DNA of 37,900 nt from Alphaproteobacteria bacterium (GTDB taxonomy: Bacteria; Pseudomonadota; Alphaproteobacteria; Micavibrionales; UBA2020): contig SCTB01000024.1 of NCBI GenBank assembly GCA_004297545.1, positions 1-37,900 on the forward strand, given 5' to 3'. Positions 7,981 through 15,805 of this stretch are shown one piece after another. The notes under the pieces were generated by a model. That model ran no database searches. It saw only the letters and a list, made by a program, of their open reading frames with translations, and was not told the origin of the DNA. The stretch's first letter is position 1. Each line of letters opens with the position of its first letter. A program made the position numbers and the translations under genes.

Positions 7981-9594
7981 ATGAACACGCTTCCTCCCGA
8001 CAAAGACGACAACGGACGATCCTTGCATTGGCATTTATTGGGGGGGAACAACAAGCATCGCATCGGCGCCAATTCCGGCCTCTGCGTTTACGAAGAAACC
8101 GACAGCATGGGCGACAAGCATACGAAACGCCTGCTGTTCGACGCGGGCGTTCTCTTGGGCGACCGCCGCTACCCCGAATATCCCGAACTGGCCGATTGCG
8201 ACAGCATCATCCCCGACTATTCGCGCTTCCTGAAAAAGAAAGGCGAGGCGGCAGACCCCGCAGAACCTCTGGACGCCATCTTCCTGACGCATAACCACGT
8301 CGATCACCTGGGCGCGCTCCCTTTTCTCGCGCTGATGGGCTATGAGCTTCCCAAAGTCTATGCGACGCCCTATACCGCCAAGCGGCTCGAGCAGGAATTC
8401 ACCAACGCCGGTATAGAGCCTGAAGAGTGGCCGGAGATCATTTCCATCGCACCCGGCACGCCGGTCCAGGAAGGCCCGGTCAAGGTATCGGCCTTCTGGG
8501 TGTCGCACTCCACCCCGCAGGCGGTCGGCTTCTTTATCGAGACGCCGGAAGGCAACATCGTCAATCCCGGCGACTTCAAACTGGACCCGACCGTGGTCTG
8601 GGGCCCCGCATTCAACGAGGAGCAGTACAAGAAACTCGCCGCCAGGGAAGTCGATCTGCTGCTGCTGGATTCGACCGGCGCCGACCGCGACATCATTCCG
8701 ACGACCGAAGAGGACGTGCGCGAAACCCTGCGCGGCCTCATGGACAAGCATCCCGGCAAGCGCTTCATCATCGCGGTGATGAGCGGCTTCGAGGAAAACG
8801 TGGCTTCCGTCGCCAAGGTCGCCTCCGAATACGACCGCACGCTGTGGATTTCCGGCTGGTCGCACGAGCAGTCCCTCTCTGCCCTGAAAGAAACCGGCAT
8901 GACTCTCTCCGATCATGTCGGCAAGGAACTGGAAGTGCGGTCATTGGGCTCGCCGAAATCCGCGCGCGACCTGGCCGACATGAAACCGGGCGACTCCGTC
9001 ATCATCGTCACCGGCGCTGCGGGCGCCCCCGGCTCCACCCTTCCGCGCGCCGCCGACGGCACGCATCCGGCGCTCAAGCTTGACAAGAAGACGGATATCA
9101 TCGTTTTCTGCGCGCCCTCTATTCCCGGGCAGGAAAGCTCAAGGGAAAGAATGTTGTCGGTCCTGCGCGCCAAGGGCTTCGAGGTGCTGACCAGGAAGGA
9201 TGCCGAGCTTTATTCCCAGGCGCATGCGCGCCTGCCCGAGCTCATCGAATTCGCCAAAATGACGAACCCGAAAATGCTGATGCCGATCCACGGCGACGAG
9301 CACCTGCGCGCCGCGAATGCGGAGGCGATGGACAAGCTGGGCATCAAGACGATTTCAGCCGATAACGGCGATGTCATCCGCATCACCAAAAAGGGCTGCT
9401 GGTCCGTCAATCCGGAAAGCAAGGGAAAGCCGAAATTCCTGGGCTTCAAGACCCTGCAGGGCAGCGCCTGGAACGACCGCAACTACATGATGATCAAGGC
9501 GCCCCAGGAGAAGAGGGCCGATATGACGCCGGAACCGGCCAACAATAACCAGAAAAACAAGCGGCCGAAAATCTTTAACGTGAATCCGAAGTAA
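7981..9594 (+). CDS. rnj: Ribonuclease J-like metallo-beta-lactamase nuclease
   Basis: 537 residues from ATG 7981; the frame is open further upstream, but that part overlaps iscX. The MBL motif HNHVDH (104-109) supplies the metal-binding His/Asp residues, followed by the RNase J-like SHSTPQAVGF, NPGDFKLDPT and LLLLDSTGAD segments. Near the C-terminus, MLMPIHGDEHLRAA corresponds to the beta-CASP PxHGE-type motif. RNase J combines 5'-3' exonuclease and endonuclease activity in mRNA decay and rRNA processing and is standard in alphaproteobacteria. The N-terminus (HLLGGNNKHRIGANSGLCVYEE) departs from the usual LGGxxEIGMN pattern, so this could be a divergent member rather than the main housekeeping RNase J. 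The C-terminal tail is basic and Asn/Lys-rich. Length is typical (about 550). Confidence 0.78.
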   Translation: MNTLPPDKDDNGRSLHWHLLGGNNKHRIGANSGLCVYEETDSMGDKHTKRLLFDAGVLLGDRRYPEYPELADCDSIIPDYSRFLKKKGEAADPAEPLDAIFLTHNHVDHLGALPFLALMGYELPKVYATPYTAKRLEQEFTNAGIEPEEWPEIISIAPGTPVQEGPVKVSAFWVSHSTPQAVGFFIETPEGNIVNPGDFKLDPTVVWGPAFNEEQYKKLAAREVDLLLLDSTGADRDIIPTTEEDVRETLRGLMDKHPGKRFIIAVMSGFEENVASVAKVASEYDRTLWISGWSHEQSLSALKETGMTLSDHVGKELEVRSLGSPKSARDLADMKPGDSVIIVTGAAGAPGSTLPRAADGTHPALKLDKKTDIIVFCAPSIPGQESSRERMLSVLRAKGFEVLTRKDAELYSQAHARLPELIEFAKMTNPKMLMPIHGDEHLRAANAEAMDKLGIKTISADNGDVIRITKKGCWSVNPESKGKPKFLGFKTLQGSAWNDRNYMMIKAPQEKRADMTPEPANNNQKNKRPKIFNVNPK

Positions 9595-9600
9595 TCGCCG

Positions 9601-10926
9601 TTATCCGCCGCCGCGCGGATTCAGGTGGGGGTCGGCGTAGAACAGCAGCTTCAGCTGGCCTTCCGTCGCCCGCCCGCCCGAGGGGCTGCTGGACAGCTTG
9701 CCGCGCAGCCTGTCGGTCATTTCCTGCCGCGCTTTCAGCTGGTTGGCGAAATTCGACGCGCCGCCCAGCTCGCCCGCGCGGGCCTTCAGCGCCTTCAACA
9801 GGGCTGTTTCCGTCATGCTGCCGTCTTTTTGCGCCGCCTTCTGCGCCGCGATTTCCTGCGGTGTCGCATCGCGGACGGAGCTGTCGGCGATCGATTGAAG
9901 CAGGGCGACATCGGCCTGCACTCCTGCCGGCGCTTTGCCGGTCGCGTAATAGCTCTGCAGCCCTGCCGCCCGCGTATAGCTTAAGGCCTGGGCATCGACA
10001 ATCTCATACGCCATGTCGCGCATTTCCGCCCGGCTGAGCTTGCGGAAATTCTCGATGCCCATGTCCTGAATGCGGCTTTTCAGCGCATAAAGGCCGGGCT
10101 GCGTGTTGTAAATGATGCTCTTGTAATGATCCTCATGGTCCTGGGGCGTCTGCGTGCGCGCAGGGCCGGTCAGGAATACCCAGGTGGCGCGTTCCGCCGC
10201 GATCTTGTCGATCAGCGTGAGGTTTGCGCCGTTTTTAATTCCTTCCATCACGCCGCCAAGGTCCGCGAACATTTCGGTGCGGTTTTCCCTGACGGCCCCT
10301 CTTAATCCCGTGTCGGTATCGTTGCGATAGCGGGCGTCAAGGCAGTGCCAGCTTTCATGCGCATTCGCGAAATCGCCGAATTCCTGCGTGGAGAGGTTCA
10401 GAATGACAATCTTTCCCGTCAGCGGGTTCTGCGTGCCCACCTGGAAACTTGCCGCATAGAAGCTGTCGAAGCTGATACCCGGGAACTCCGGCACGACGAG
10501 GCATTCGCCGCCGCCCGAGCGCGGCGTGAAAGCGGCCGGCTGCAGGCGGTCCATGGCATTGGCCAGGCGGGCGAGCGTCGCGGAATCGTAGGTTTTTCCC
10601 GTCCGGGCCGTCAGGTAGTCGCCGACCGCCTTGTCCAGCTTGTCGGGCCCTTCCTGCAGGTTGAACCAGGTCGCCACCTGATCGTAATCGACGAAGACGA
10701 TGGCGGGCGTTCCGGCGGGGCGGTCCTTGTTGAATTCCGCCTCCAGCGTCCGGAGGCGCTGCGTGGCGGCCGTGTTGTAATCCCTCATGACGGTGGAAAC
10801 GGAAACGGGCGTCGTGTCAGCCGCGGGAGCCGGCGGGGGCGGTTGTGCGCCGCGCACGGAGCAGCCGGCGAAGAGTATCGCCAGTCCCGCGGTCGTCGTC
10901 AGCAGCAGCTTGCGCGCCATGTTCAT
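9601..10926 (-). CDS. Predicted lipoprotein zinc metallopeptidase (HExxH)
   Basis: 441 residues on the minus strand. The N-terminus has a signal with lipobox LFAGC (Cys22), so a lipidated periplasmic protein is expected. A zinc-peptidase signature HESWH occupies 190-194, and ENRTEMFADLGG places Glu218 24 residues later, a plausible third ligand as in gluzincin-type enzymes. The rest is largely helical by inspection, and I do not recognise a named family. The upstream gene is a clear paralogue that has lost the histidines. The start at 10926 lies four bases after that gene's stop with GAAGGCG as ribosome site; ATG 10920 is an alternative. Substrate unknown; cell-envelope proteolysis is inferred. 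Confidence 0.75.
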   Translation of the reverse strand: MNMARKLLLTTTAGLAILFAGCSVRGAQPPPPAPAADTTPVSVSTVMRDYNTAATQRLRTLEAEFNKDRPAGTPAIVFVDYDQVATWFNLQEGPDKLDKAVGDYLTARTGKTYDSATLARLANAMDRLQPAAFTPRSGGGECLVVPEFPGISFDSFYAASFQVGTQNPLTGKIVILNLSTQEFGDFANAHESWHCLDARYRNDTDTGLRGAVRENRTEMFADLGGVMEGIKNGANLTLIDKIAAERATWVFLTGPARTQTPQDHEDHYKSIIYNTQPGLYALKSRIQDMGIENFRKLSRAEMRDMAYEIVDAQALSYTRAAGLQSYYATGKAPAGVQADVALLQSIADSSVRDATPQEIAAQKAAQKDGSMTETALLKALKARAGELGGASNFANQLKARQEMTDRLRGKLSSSPSGGRATEGQLKLLFYADPHLNPRGGG

Positions 10927-10930
10927 GATG

Positions 10931-12388
10931 TTACGCCTTCAGCATCGGTAGGTTTTTGGACGGGGCCTGCGGCGGAGGAGCCTTTTCCATCATCGGGTTG
11001 CTGATAAAGATGTGCTGCAGCACCTGGCGTATGACGCCCTCGGCCTCGGGATGCTGGTCCATCAGCGCACGCGTCTTGTCGACGAGTTCCTGGTGCACGC
11101 GGAAACGCGCAACGGGATCGTCAGGGTTTTTCTGCACGTCCGGATTGCCGAAGATTTCGCGCTGCAGGTAGTCGTAGGACATCTCGGGAGTCACCAGCGG
11201 GACAAGCGATCCTGCGATTTCTTCGCGGGTCATCGGGCGGATCGATTTCTCGATGGCGTCATTCTGGACCTTCAGCGCAGCAACCACGGCCTCCTTGGCG
11301 GACTTGATGGCTGCGGGATCGGCCTTGACCATTTCCAGAGACCGGAAATAACCGTTGCCCAGCATCGCAAAGCCCATGACATGGGTGGCCTGTTCCGCTG
11401 TCATGGAGCTTTTCCCGGTAATCTCGCCGGCCATTTTTATCATGTCTTCGCCGGACAAGGACCGGAATTTCCCGACCCCCATCTGGTCAATGCGCGCCTT
11501 GAGCTCATGCAGGGCAGGCGCCGTCTGGAAAATGACCGAGCCGTAGAAGGGGACATCTGTGGGCGAAAAAAGCTCGCCGCGCGGGCGCATCGTCAGGCCC
11601 GAGGCTGTCGCCCGGAAATCCGCGAATTTATCGATCAGCGACGGGTCGGCGCCGTCCTTGACCGCCTGCATCAGGCCGCCGACGTCCTTGAATACCTCTG
11701 TCTGGTGAAGCGCCATGATGCGGTCGAAATCCCGTGTCTGGTTGATCTGCGTGACGAATTTCGTATCGAAGCATCCCCAGGCCTCGCGGGCGTCGACAAT
11801 CTCCGCCATATCCTGCCGGCTGATGGATATCTGCAGTTTCAGCCCCGTCATGATGCTTTCTTTCTCGCCTGTCTTCGGGTTGGCAAGGTCGAAGGCCTGG
11901 CGCATATAGGCATCGGCAGAAAGGTTCGGATTGTAGGGAATGACGATGCAGGTCGACTTGCCGAGCTCAGCGCCGGTCAGTCCGGGATTACGCAATTGCG
12001 GAACGGCCGCGCCGGGATGCATGTTAAAAGAAGCGGTCGCGACGCCGACCAGCGTCGCGTCGTCAAGCGGGGGCACTTTCTTCGCGTTCAGGTATTCCGC
12101 CGTCATGGAAGGATACAACTGGATGCTGCCCTTGAGCTGCAGCCAGGGGGCCATGATGTCGGGGTCGATGTAAACGATGCGCGGCATATTCGCCGGGCGT
12201 TCCTGGTTGAGCCTGTTTTCGAGATCGGCCAGCGCCTTTGAATCCTTGGTGTGATAAAGGGTTGTCACGGTCTGAAGGTCGGTGACAGGAATCTTTTCCC
12301 GCTGCTGCGCCTGCACACCGTTGGCGGCGCCAAAAGCAAAGGTAAGTCCCGCGACAGATGCCAATAAGACTCTTTTAAACGAAGACAT
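10931..12388 (-). CDS. Exported paralogue of the metallopeptidase, zinc site lost
   Basis: 485 residues with a signal peptide (hydrophobic 8-25, cleavage around VQA near 27) and no lipobox Cys, so probably soluble periplasmic. It aligns with the downstream lipoprotein peptidase: DAREAWGCFDTKF (199-211) stands where that protein has NAHESWHCLDARY, and HQTEVFKDVGGLMQAVKDGA where it has NRTEMFADLGGVMEGIKNGA. The two zinc-binding histidines are thus Arg201 and Gly205, while Glu202 and Glu231 are kept. It is intact and full length, so this is a pseudoenzyme rather than a pseudogene. It is first in a two-gene operon with the likely active enzyme; regulation or substrate binding is a reasonable inference. 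It ends in a Pro-rich tail. Confidence 0.75.
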   Translation of the reverse strand: MSSFKRVLLASVAGLTFAFGAANGVQAQQREKIPVTDLQTVTTLYHTKDSKALADLENRLNQERPANMPRIVYIDPDIMAPWLQLKGSIQLYPSMTAEYLNAKKVPPLDDATLVGVATASFNMHPGAAVPQLRNPGLTGAELGKSTCIVIPYNPNLSADAYMRQAFDLANPKTGEKESIMTGLKLQISISRQDMAEIVDAREAWGCFDTKFVTQINQTRDFDRIMALHQTEVFKDVGGLMQAVKDGADPSLIDKFADFRATASGLTMRPRGELFSPTDVPFYGSVIFQTAPALHELKARIDQMGVGKFRSLSGEDMIKMAGEITGKSSMTAEQATHVMGFAMLGNGYFRSLEMVKADPAAIKSAKEAVVAALKVQNDAIEKSIRPMTREEIAGSLVPLVTPEMSYDYLQREIFGNPDVQKNPDDPVARFRVHQELVDKTRALMDQHPEAEGVIRQVLQHIFISNPMMEKAPPPQAPSKNLPMLKA

Positions 12389-12425
12389 TTTTTAAGTTCC
12401 CCCAAAGAGTAACGCTTTGAAAATG

Positions 12426-12462
12426 TTCCATATATTATAGTATAAATATGGAAAATATTCAA
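12426..12462 (-). promoter_or_regulatory. Peptidase-pair promoter overlapped by a dyad
   Basis: Reading the minus strand, TTGAAT (12462-12457), 17 bases, then a perfect TATAAT (12439-12434) form a strong sigma-70-type promoter about 45 bases before the ATG at 12388. A near-perfect dyad covers the -10: TTCCATAT (12426-12433) pairs with ATATGGAA (12446-12453), and the interior TTATA-G-TATAA is also symmetric. A repressor site over the -10 is the simple reading. Confidence 0.5.
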
Positions 12463-12506
12463 CTGGCATTATTATCCAGCTATATCAAAATGTTAAGGGG
12501 ATTTCT

Positions 12507-13523
12507 TTAGAGAAAATTGACCAGAGATAGCCTGCTGATAATGTTGGTCACCTCATAAGAGGACTGCAGCTGGGTCTGCAGCGACTGGATTTTGGCGATC
12601 GCGTCTGTCATGTCTGTGTTTTCCGTATCGCTGATCAGATTATCAAGTGTCGCCGCATCCTGCTGGTGGCTTTGCATCACGGCGTCAATGAAGTTGTATT
12701 TGGTACCGAGGTCCGTTGCCGCCTGGTCTATCTGGGCAACGCCGGCGCGTGCAATCGTTAAAACCCTGTTCAGCATGTCGTCCAGCTCGGCCGTCGTCGG
12801 GACGTCCACGTTCGGGTCCGGGACTTTCAGGTTCGCCATCAACCCAAGGGCCCGGACGAGCTCCTGAAAGCCGTCCCGGTCGGCTTTCACGGTATAATCG
12901 ACTTCCGTCGACTCGTCGATGCGTGCGGCAACGGCTCCGGACGTCGACAGGGCGGGATTGAACCCCAGCGCGGTCGCTGAGAAGGCGTCGACGTTGGCGG
13001 AAAACTGCGCCGTCGTATTCGTGCCGTTCAGCCAGCTGGCCACCTCGGCCTGGTAATTGGCGTTGAGCTGCGCATCGTCGATAAACGGCGCGCTCGTGGT
13101 GTCCGACCCGGCGAAGAGGTAACGTCCGCCGACATTGAGATTGGCGAGGTCCTGGACGAATTTCAGGGCGTTTCTGGCGAGCGTCGAGAGAGTGCCGACG
13201 TCCTCCGAGCTGTCATGCAGCGCAGTCACGAGGCCATCGATGACCTGGCCGACGGATTTGCGCGCAGCCGTCATCGCCTGGTTCATGGCGTTGATGCGGT
13301 TGTTCACCGTGGTGATGTTGTCGAGATAGGTCTGGACGCGGTTGCGGTCCATGCGCACCCGCTGCACGTTCTGCGCCGTCACGCCGCCAAAGCCCGCGAG
13401 CGTGTCAAATTTCTTGCCCGACGAAATCTGCCGCTCGAGGTCGGCCAGCGTCGCGTTGAGGTCCCTCAACCGGTTCGTCTGCGAAACGGTCTGGCCGAGG
13501 AATGATACGCCGATGATCGTCAT
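12507..13523 (-). CDS. flgL: Flagellar hook-filament junction protein FlgL
   Basis: 338 residues. The N-terminus (SFLGQTVSQTNRLRDLNATLADLERQISSGKK) has the flagellin/FlgL D0-D1 coiled-coil pattern, and the C-terminus (IAKIQSLQTQLQSSYEVTNIISRLSLVNFL) has the matching helix and hydrophobic end. The middle contains GGRYLFAGSDTTSAPF, typical of FlgL. FlgL sits between FlgK and the filament and is exported by the flagellar secretion system without a cleaved signal. The ATG is 16 bases after the flgK stop with GGAGG ahead of it, so it is translated from the flgK transcript. Length is near the E. coli protein (317). Flagellin is not in the window. Confidence 0.92.
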   Translation of the reverse strand: MTIIGVSFLGQTVSQTNRLRDLNATLADLERQISSGKKFDTLAGFGGVTAQNVQRVRMDRNRVQTYLDNITTVNNRINAMNQAMTAARKSVGQVIDGLVTALHDSSEDVGTLSTLARNALKFVQDLANLNVGGRYLFAGSDTTSAPFIDDAQLNANYQAEVASWLNGTNTTAQFSANVDAFSATALGFNPALSTSGAVAARIDESTEVDYTVKADRDGFQELVRALGLMANLKVPDPNVDVPTTAELDDMLNRVLTIARAGVAQIDQAATDLGTKYNFIDAVMQSHQQDAATLDNLISDTENTDMTDAIAKIQSLQTQLQSSYEVTNIISRLSLVNFL

Positions 13524-13539
13524 GTCCTGAAATCCTCCG

Positions 13540-15624
13540 TTACACCGAATTGAGCAGGTCGTCCAGCATCTTTTCGGTCGCCGAAATCATGCGCGCGGCC
13601 GCCGCATAGGCACTCTGCACCCGCGTCAGACCGGCGATTTCCTCGTCGATGCTGACGCCGCTGGCATCCGAATTGCGCTTGTCCAGCGCCTGGAAATAGG
13701 TGTCTTCGCGGCTGGCGGAGTCGGCGGCGCGGCTGGCGTCTTCCGCCTGCGCCGAAATCGCGCCGCGCGCGAAGTCTTCCAGCGACCCTCCTGCCGACAG
13801 GCCCGTCGACAGCGCGCCGCCGGGACCCAGGTTGTTTTGACGGAACGCGGCATGCGCCACGTTGGCGACCGTCATGCCGAGCGCCGCCAGCGGGGTCCCC
13901 GTGACGTTCGCCAGCGTGATGTCGCCGCCGTAGCGCGGGGTCAGGATCAGTTCGCCGCCGGTTCCCAGCGTCGCGATCAGGCCGGGGATGGCGTTCAGCG
14001 TATTCAGGAGGTCGGTCGCGGTATCGGTCGCGCTGATATTGACGGTCACGGGGCTTTGCGTGCCGACCTGCACCGTGAACGAGGGATCCTGTGCGGCAAA
14101 GGCGCCAAAGGAAAATCCAAGGTCCGCCATCCCCGCCGCGCCGATATCGATGTCCGCCAGCGTAATGTCGGCGCCCGCGGTCAGCACAAGCTGCCCGCCG
14201 CCGCTTAAGGACGCGACGCTGGAGCCCAGCGCGGTATTGATGTTGTTGACGAGATCGGTTGCCGTGTCGCCTGGATTGATCGTGATGACGACCGGGCCGC
14301 CGCCGATATCGATGGAGAACTGCGCGGGCGCGGTGATGTTCGGCGCCGCGTCGAGATCCGGCGTGTAATCGGTGAGGTCCTGGTCGCCGTTGATCTTGTT
14401 GACCTGCGTCAGCGACAGCGAAGAAAACAGCGTGCCCGCCGAGATGTCGGCCGTGCCGTTTGCCTGCTGGTATTCGTAGGCGCCGAAGGCGAACTGGGAA
14501 ATCTTGCGGATGATCTCGTTCGAGCCCGAAGCCACGATGCCGCCGTTGGTGCCGCGGCGTATCAGCGTCGGGTCGGCGACGACGTTCTGGTTGACGCGGA
14601 TCTGGCCGGCGAAGCCGACATAGCCGACGATGCCGGGGTCGGCGACATTCACCGGCACGCTGCCGTTTGCATCGGTGAACAGCTTCAGGCCTTCCTGCTG
14701 GAAGCGGTAAGCCGTTTTCTGGGCAAGCTCGTCGATCTGCGCCTGGTATGTGGGGATGGTATCGTCGCGCAGCTCGAACAATGCGCCGATTTCACCGCCG
14801 ATCTGCCCCTGCGTAATCTCGGCGCCACCGGTACTGTCGATAAACAGTCCGTTCGCGCCGCCGCCCGGGTAATAGGTCGACGCCGTCAGCGGGCTCGGTT
14901 CGAAGACCAGCTGGTGCGCGGTCGTATCCGCGAGAGTCTGGCCCTGTTTGGTCATGACGACCAGAATGTTGTTTTCGCCCGAGAAGGTGGATATCTGCAT
15001 GAATTTCGACAGGTTGCGGATGGCGATATCGCGCTGGTCCTCGAGATCGGCGGTCGATTGCCCTGAAGCGGTCAGGCCCTGGATTTTAAGGTTCAGGGTG
15101 GCAATGGCCCGGATCTGGGCATTGGCCTGCACCACGTCCTGCGAAACCTGGCCTTCGGTGTCGCTGCGCATCTGGTTCAGCAGCGTGTTGTAGTTGTTGA
15201 ATGTTTTCGCCACCTGCTGCGCGGCCGTCAGGGTCTGCTGCAGCGCGACGGAATTGTCCGGGGCGCCGGACAGCGAGGAGAAGGCGTCGGCGAGTTTGCC
15301 CAGCATGGCTGAGATGGATTTCTCCGCCTCCGCCGCGCCGTTGAAATCCTGTATGCGGTTCAGGTAGGTCTGCGTTACGGCCGCGCTCTGGCTGACGCTC
15401 AGCTGCTTGAACAGGTCGCGCAGCAGGGCTTTGTCCACGTTGCGCATGATGGCGTCGAGCGTCACGCCCATGCCGACGCCGCCGACGACCAGCGTTTCCT
15501 GCGGCAGGATCTTGCGTGTGTAGCCGACGGTCTGCGCGTTCGCGATGTTGTTCGAAATGGTGTCGAGCGAGCGCTGCGCCGCTTTTAATCCGCTTAAGGC
15601 TGAATCCAGTGACAGGGTCGCCAT
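13540..15624 (-). CDS. flgK: Flagellar hook-associated protein FlgK
   Basis: 694 residues. The N-terminus has the rod/hook signature (LDSALSGLKAAQRSLDTISNNIANAQTVGYTR), and the C-terminus has the FlgK helix (SIDEEIAGLTRVQSAYAAAARMISATEKMLDDLLNSV). The protein joins the hook to FlgL and the filament. It is about 150 residues longer than E. coli FlgK (547). The extra length is largely two consecutive similar modules (about 436-505 and 515-586), each with a beta strand pair, a T-D-T-A/DTATDLxN segment, a GGxLxLT strand and a DITLA...LG ending, resembling flagellin IN motifs. Upstream on this strand is a sigma-54-type promoter (15672-15687), and AGGTAAAA precedes the ATG. flgL follows. Confidence 0.93.
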   Translation of the reverse strand: MATLSLDSALSGLKAAQRSLDTISNNIANAQTVGYTRKILPQETLVVGGVGMGVTLDAIMRNVDKALLRDLFKQLSVSQSAAVTQTYLNRIQDFNGAAEAEKSISAMLGKLADAFSSLSGAPDNSVALQQTLTAAQQVAKTFNNYNTLLNQMRSDTEGQVSQDVVQANAQIRAIATLNLKIQGLTASGQSTADLEDQRDIAIRNLSKFMQISTFSGENNILVVMTKQGQTLADTTAHQLVFEPSPLTASTYYPGGGANGLFIDSTGGAEITQGQIGGEIGALFELRDDTIPTYQAQIDELAQKTAYRFQQEGLKLFTDANGSVPVNVADPGIVGYVGFAGQIRVNQNVVADPTLIRRGTNGGIVASGSNEIIRKISQFAFGAYEYQQANGTADISAGTLFSSLSLTQVNKINGDQDLTDYTPDLDAAPNITAPAQFSIDIGGGPVVITINPGDTATDLVNNINTALGSSVASLSGGGQLVLTAGADITLADIDIGAAGMADLGFSFGAFAAQDPSFTVQVGTQSPVTVNISATDTATDLLNTLNAIPGLIATLGTGGELILTPRYGGDITLANVTGTPLAALGMTVANVAHAAFRQNNLGPGGALSTGLSAGGSLEDFARGAISAQAEDASRAADSASREDTYFQALDKRNSDASGVSIDEEIAGLTRVQSAYAAAARMISATEKMLDDLLNSV

Positions 15625-15671
15625 CGCTTTTACCTAATAATGGTCACAAACACTTCTCCACCGGGTATATA

Positions 15672-15687
15672 AGCAAGGCCCATGCCA
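15672..15687 (-). promoter_or_regulatory. Sigma-54 (-24/-12) promoter of flgKL
   Basis: On the minus strand the sequence reads TGGCATGGGCCTTGCT, with the obligatory GG and GC separated by ten bases, against the consensus TGGCAC-N5-TTGCW. Transcription would start near 15661, giving a leader of about 37 bases for flgK. Sigma-54 control of flagellar genes is established in Caulobacter and other proteobacteria. Confidence 0.75.
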
Positions 15688-15763
15688 GTTCCGGTCGACA
15701 GGCGTGTTTTCGAGGCGGCTCATAAAAATTATAGATTCCAATGTATTAACTACGGCCTGAGGC

Positions 15764-15779
15764 TGGCATAGCCCTTGCA
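15764..15779 (+). promoter_or_regulatory. Sigma-54 (-24/-12) promoter of the 302-residue gene
   Basis: TGGCATAGCCCTTGCA has the GG-N10-GC spacing and differs from the divergent flgK element at only three positions. The predicted start near 15790 is about 15 bases before the ATG at 15806; GGGAGAAGGGG lies in that short leader as the ribosome site. The 76 bases between the two elements could hold a shared activator site, but I see no clear dyad there. Confidence 0.75.
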
Positions 15780-15805
15780 ACGCCATAAAGCGGGAGAAGG
15801 GGAAT

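Noticed and set aside
11012-12241. 409-codon plus-strand frame inside the pseudo-peptidase gene
   Set aside because: The minus frame is supported by a signal peptide and paralogy with the next gene.
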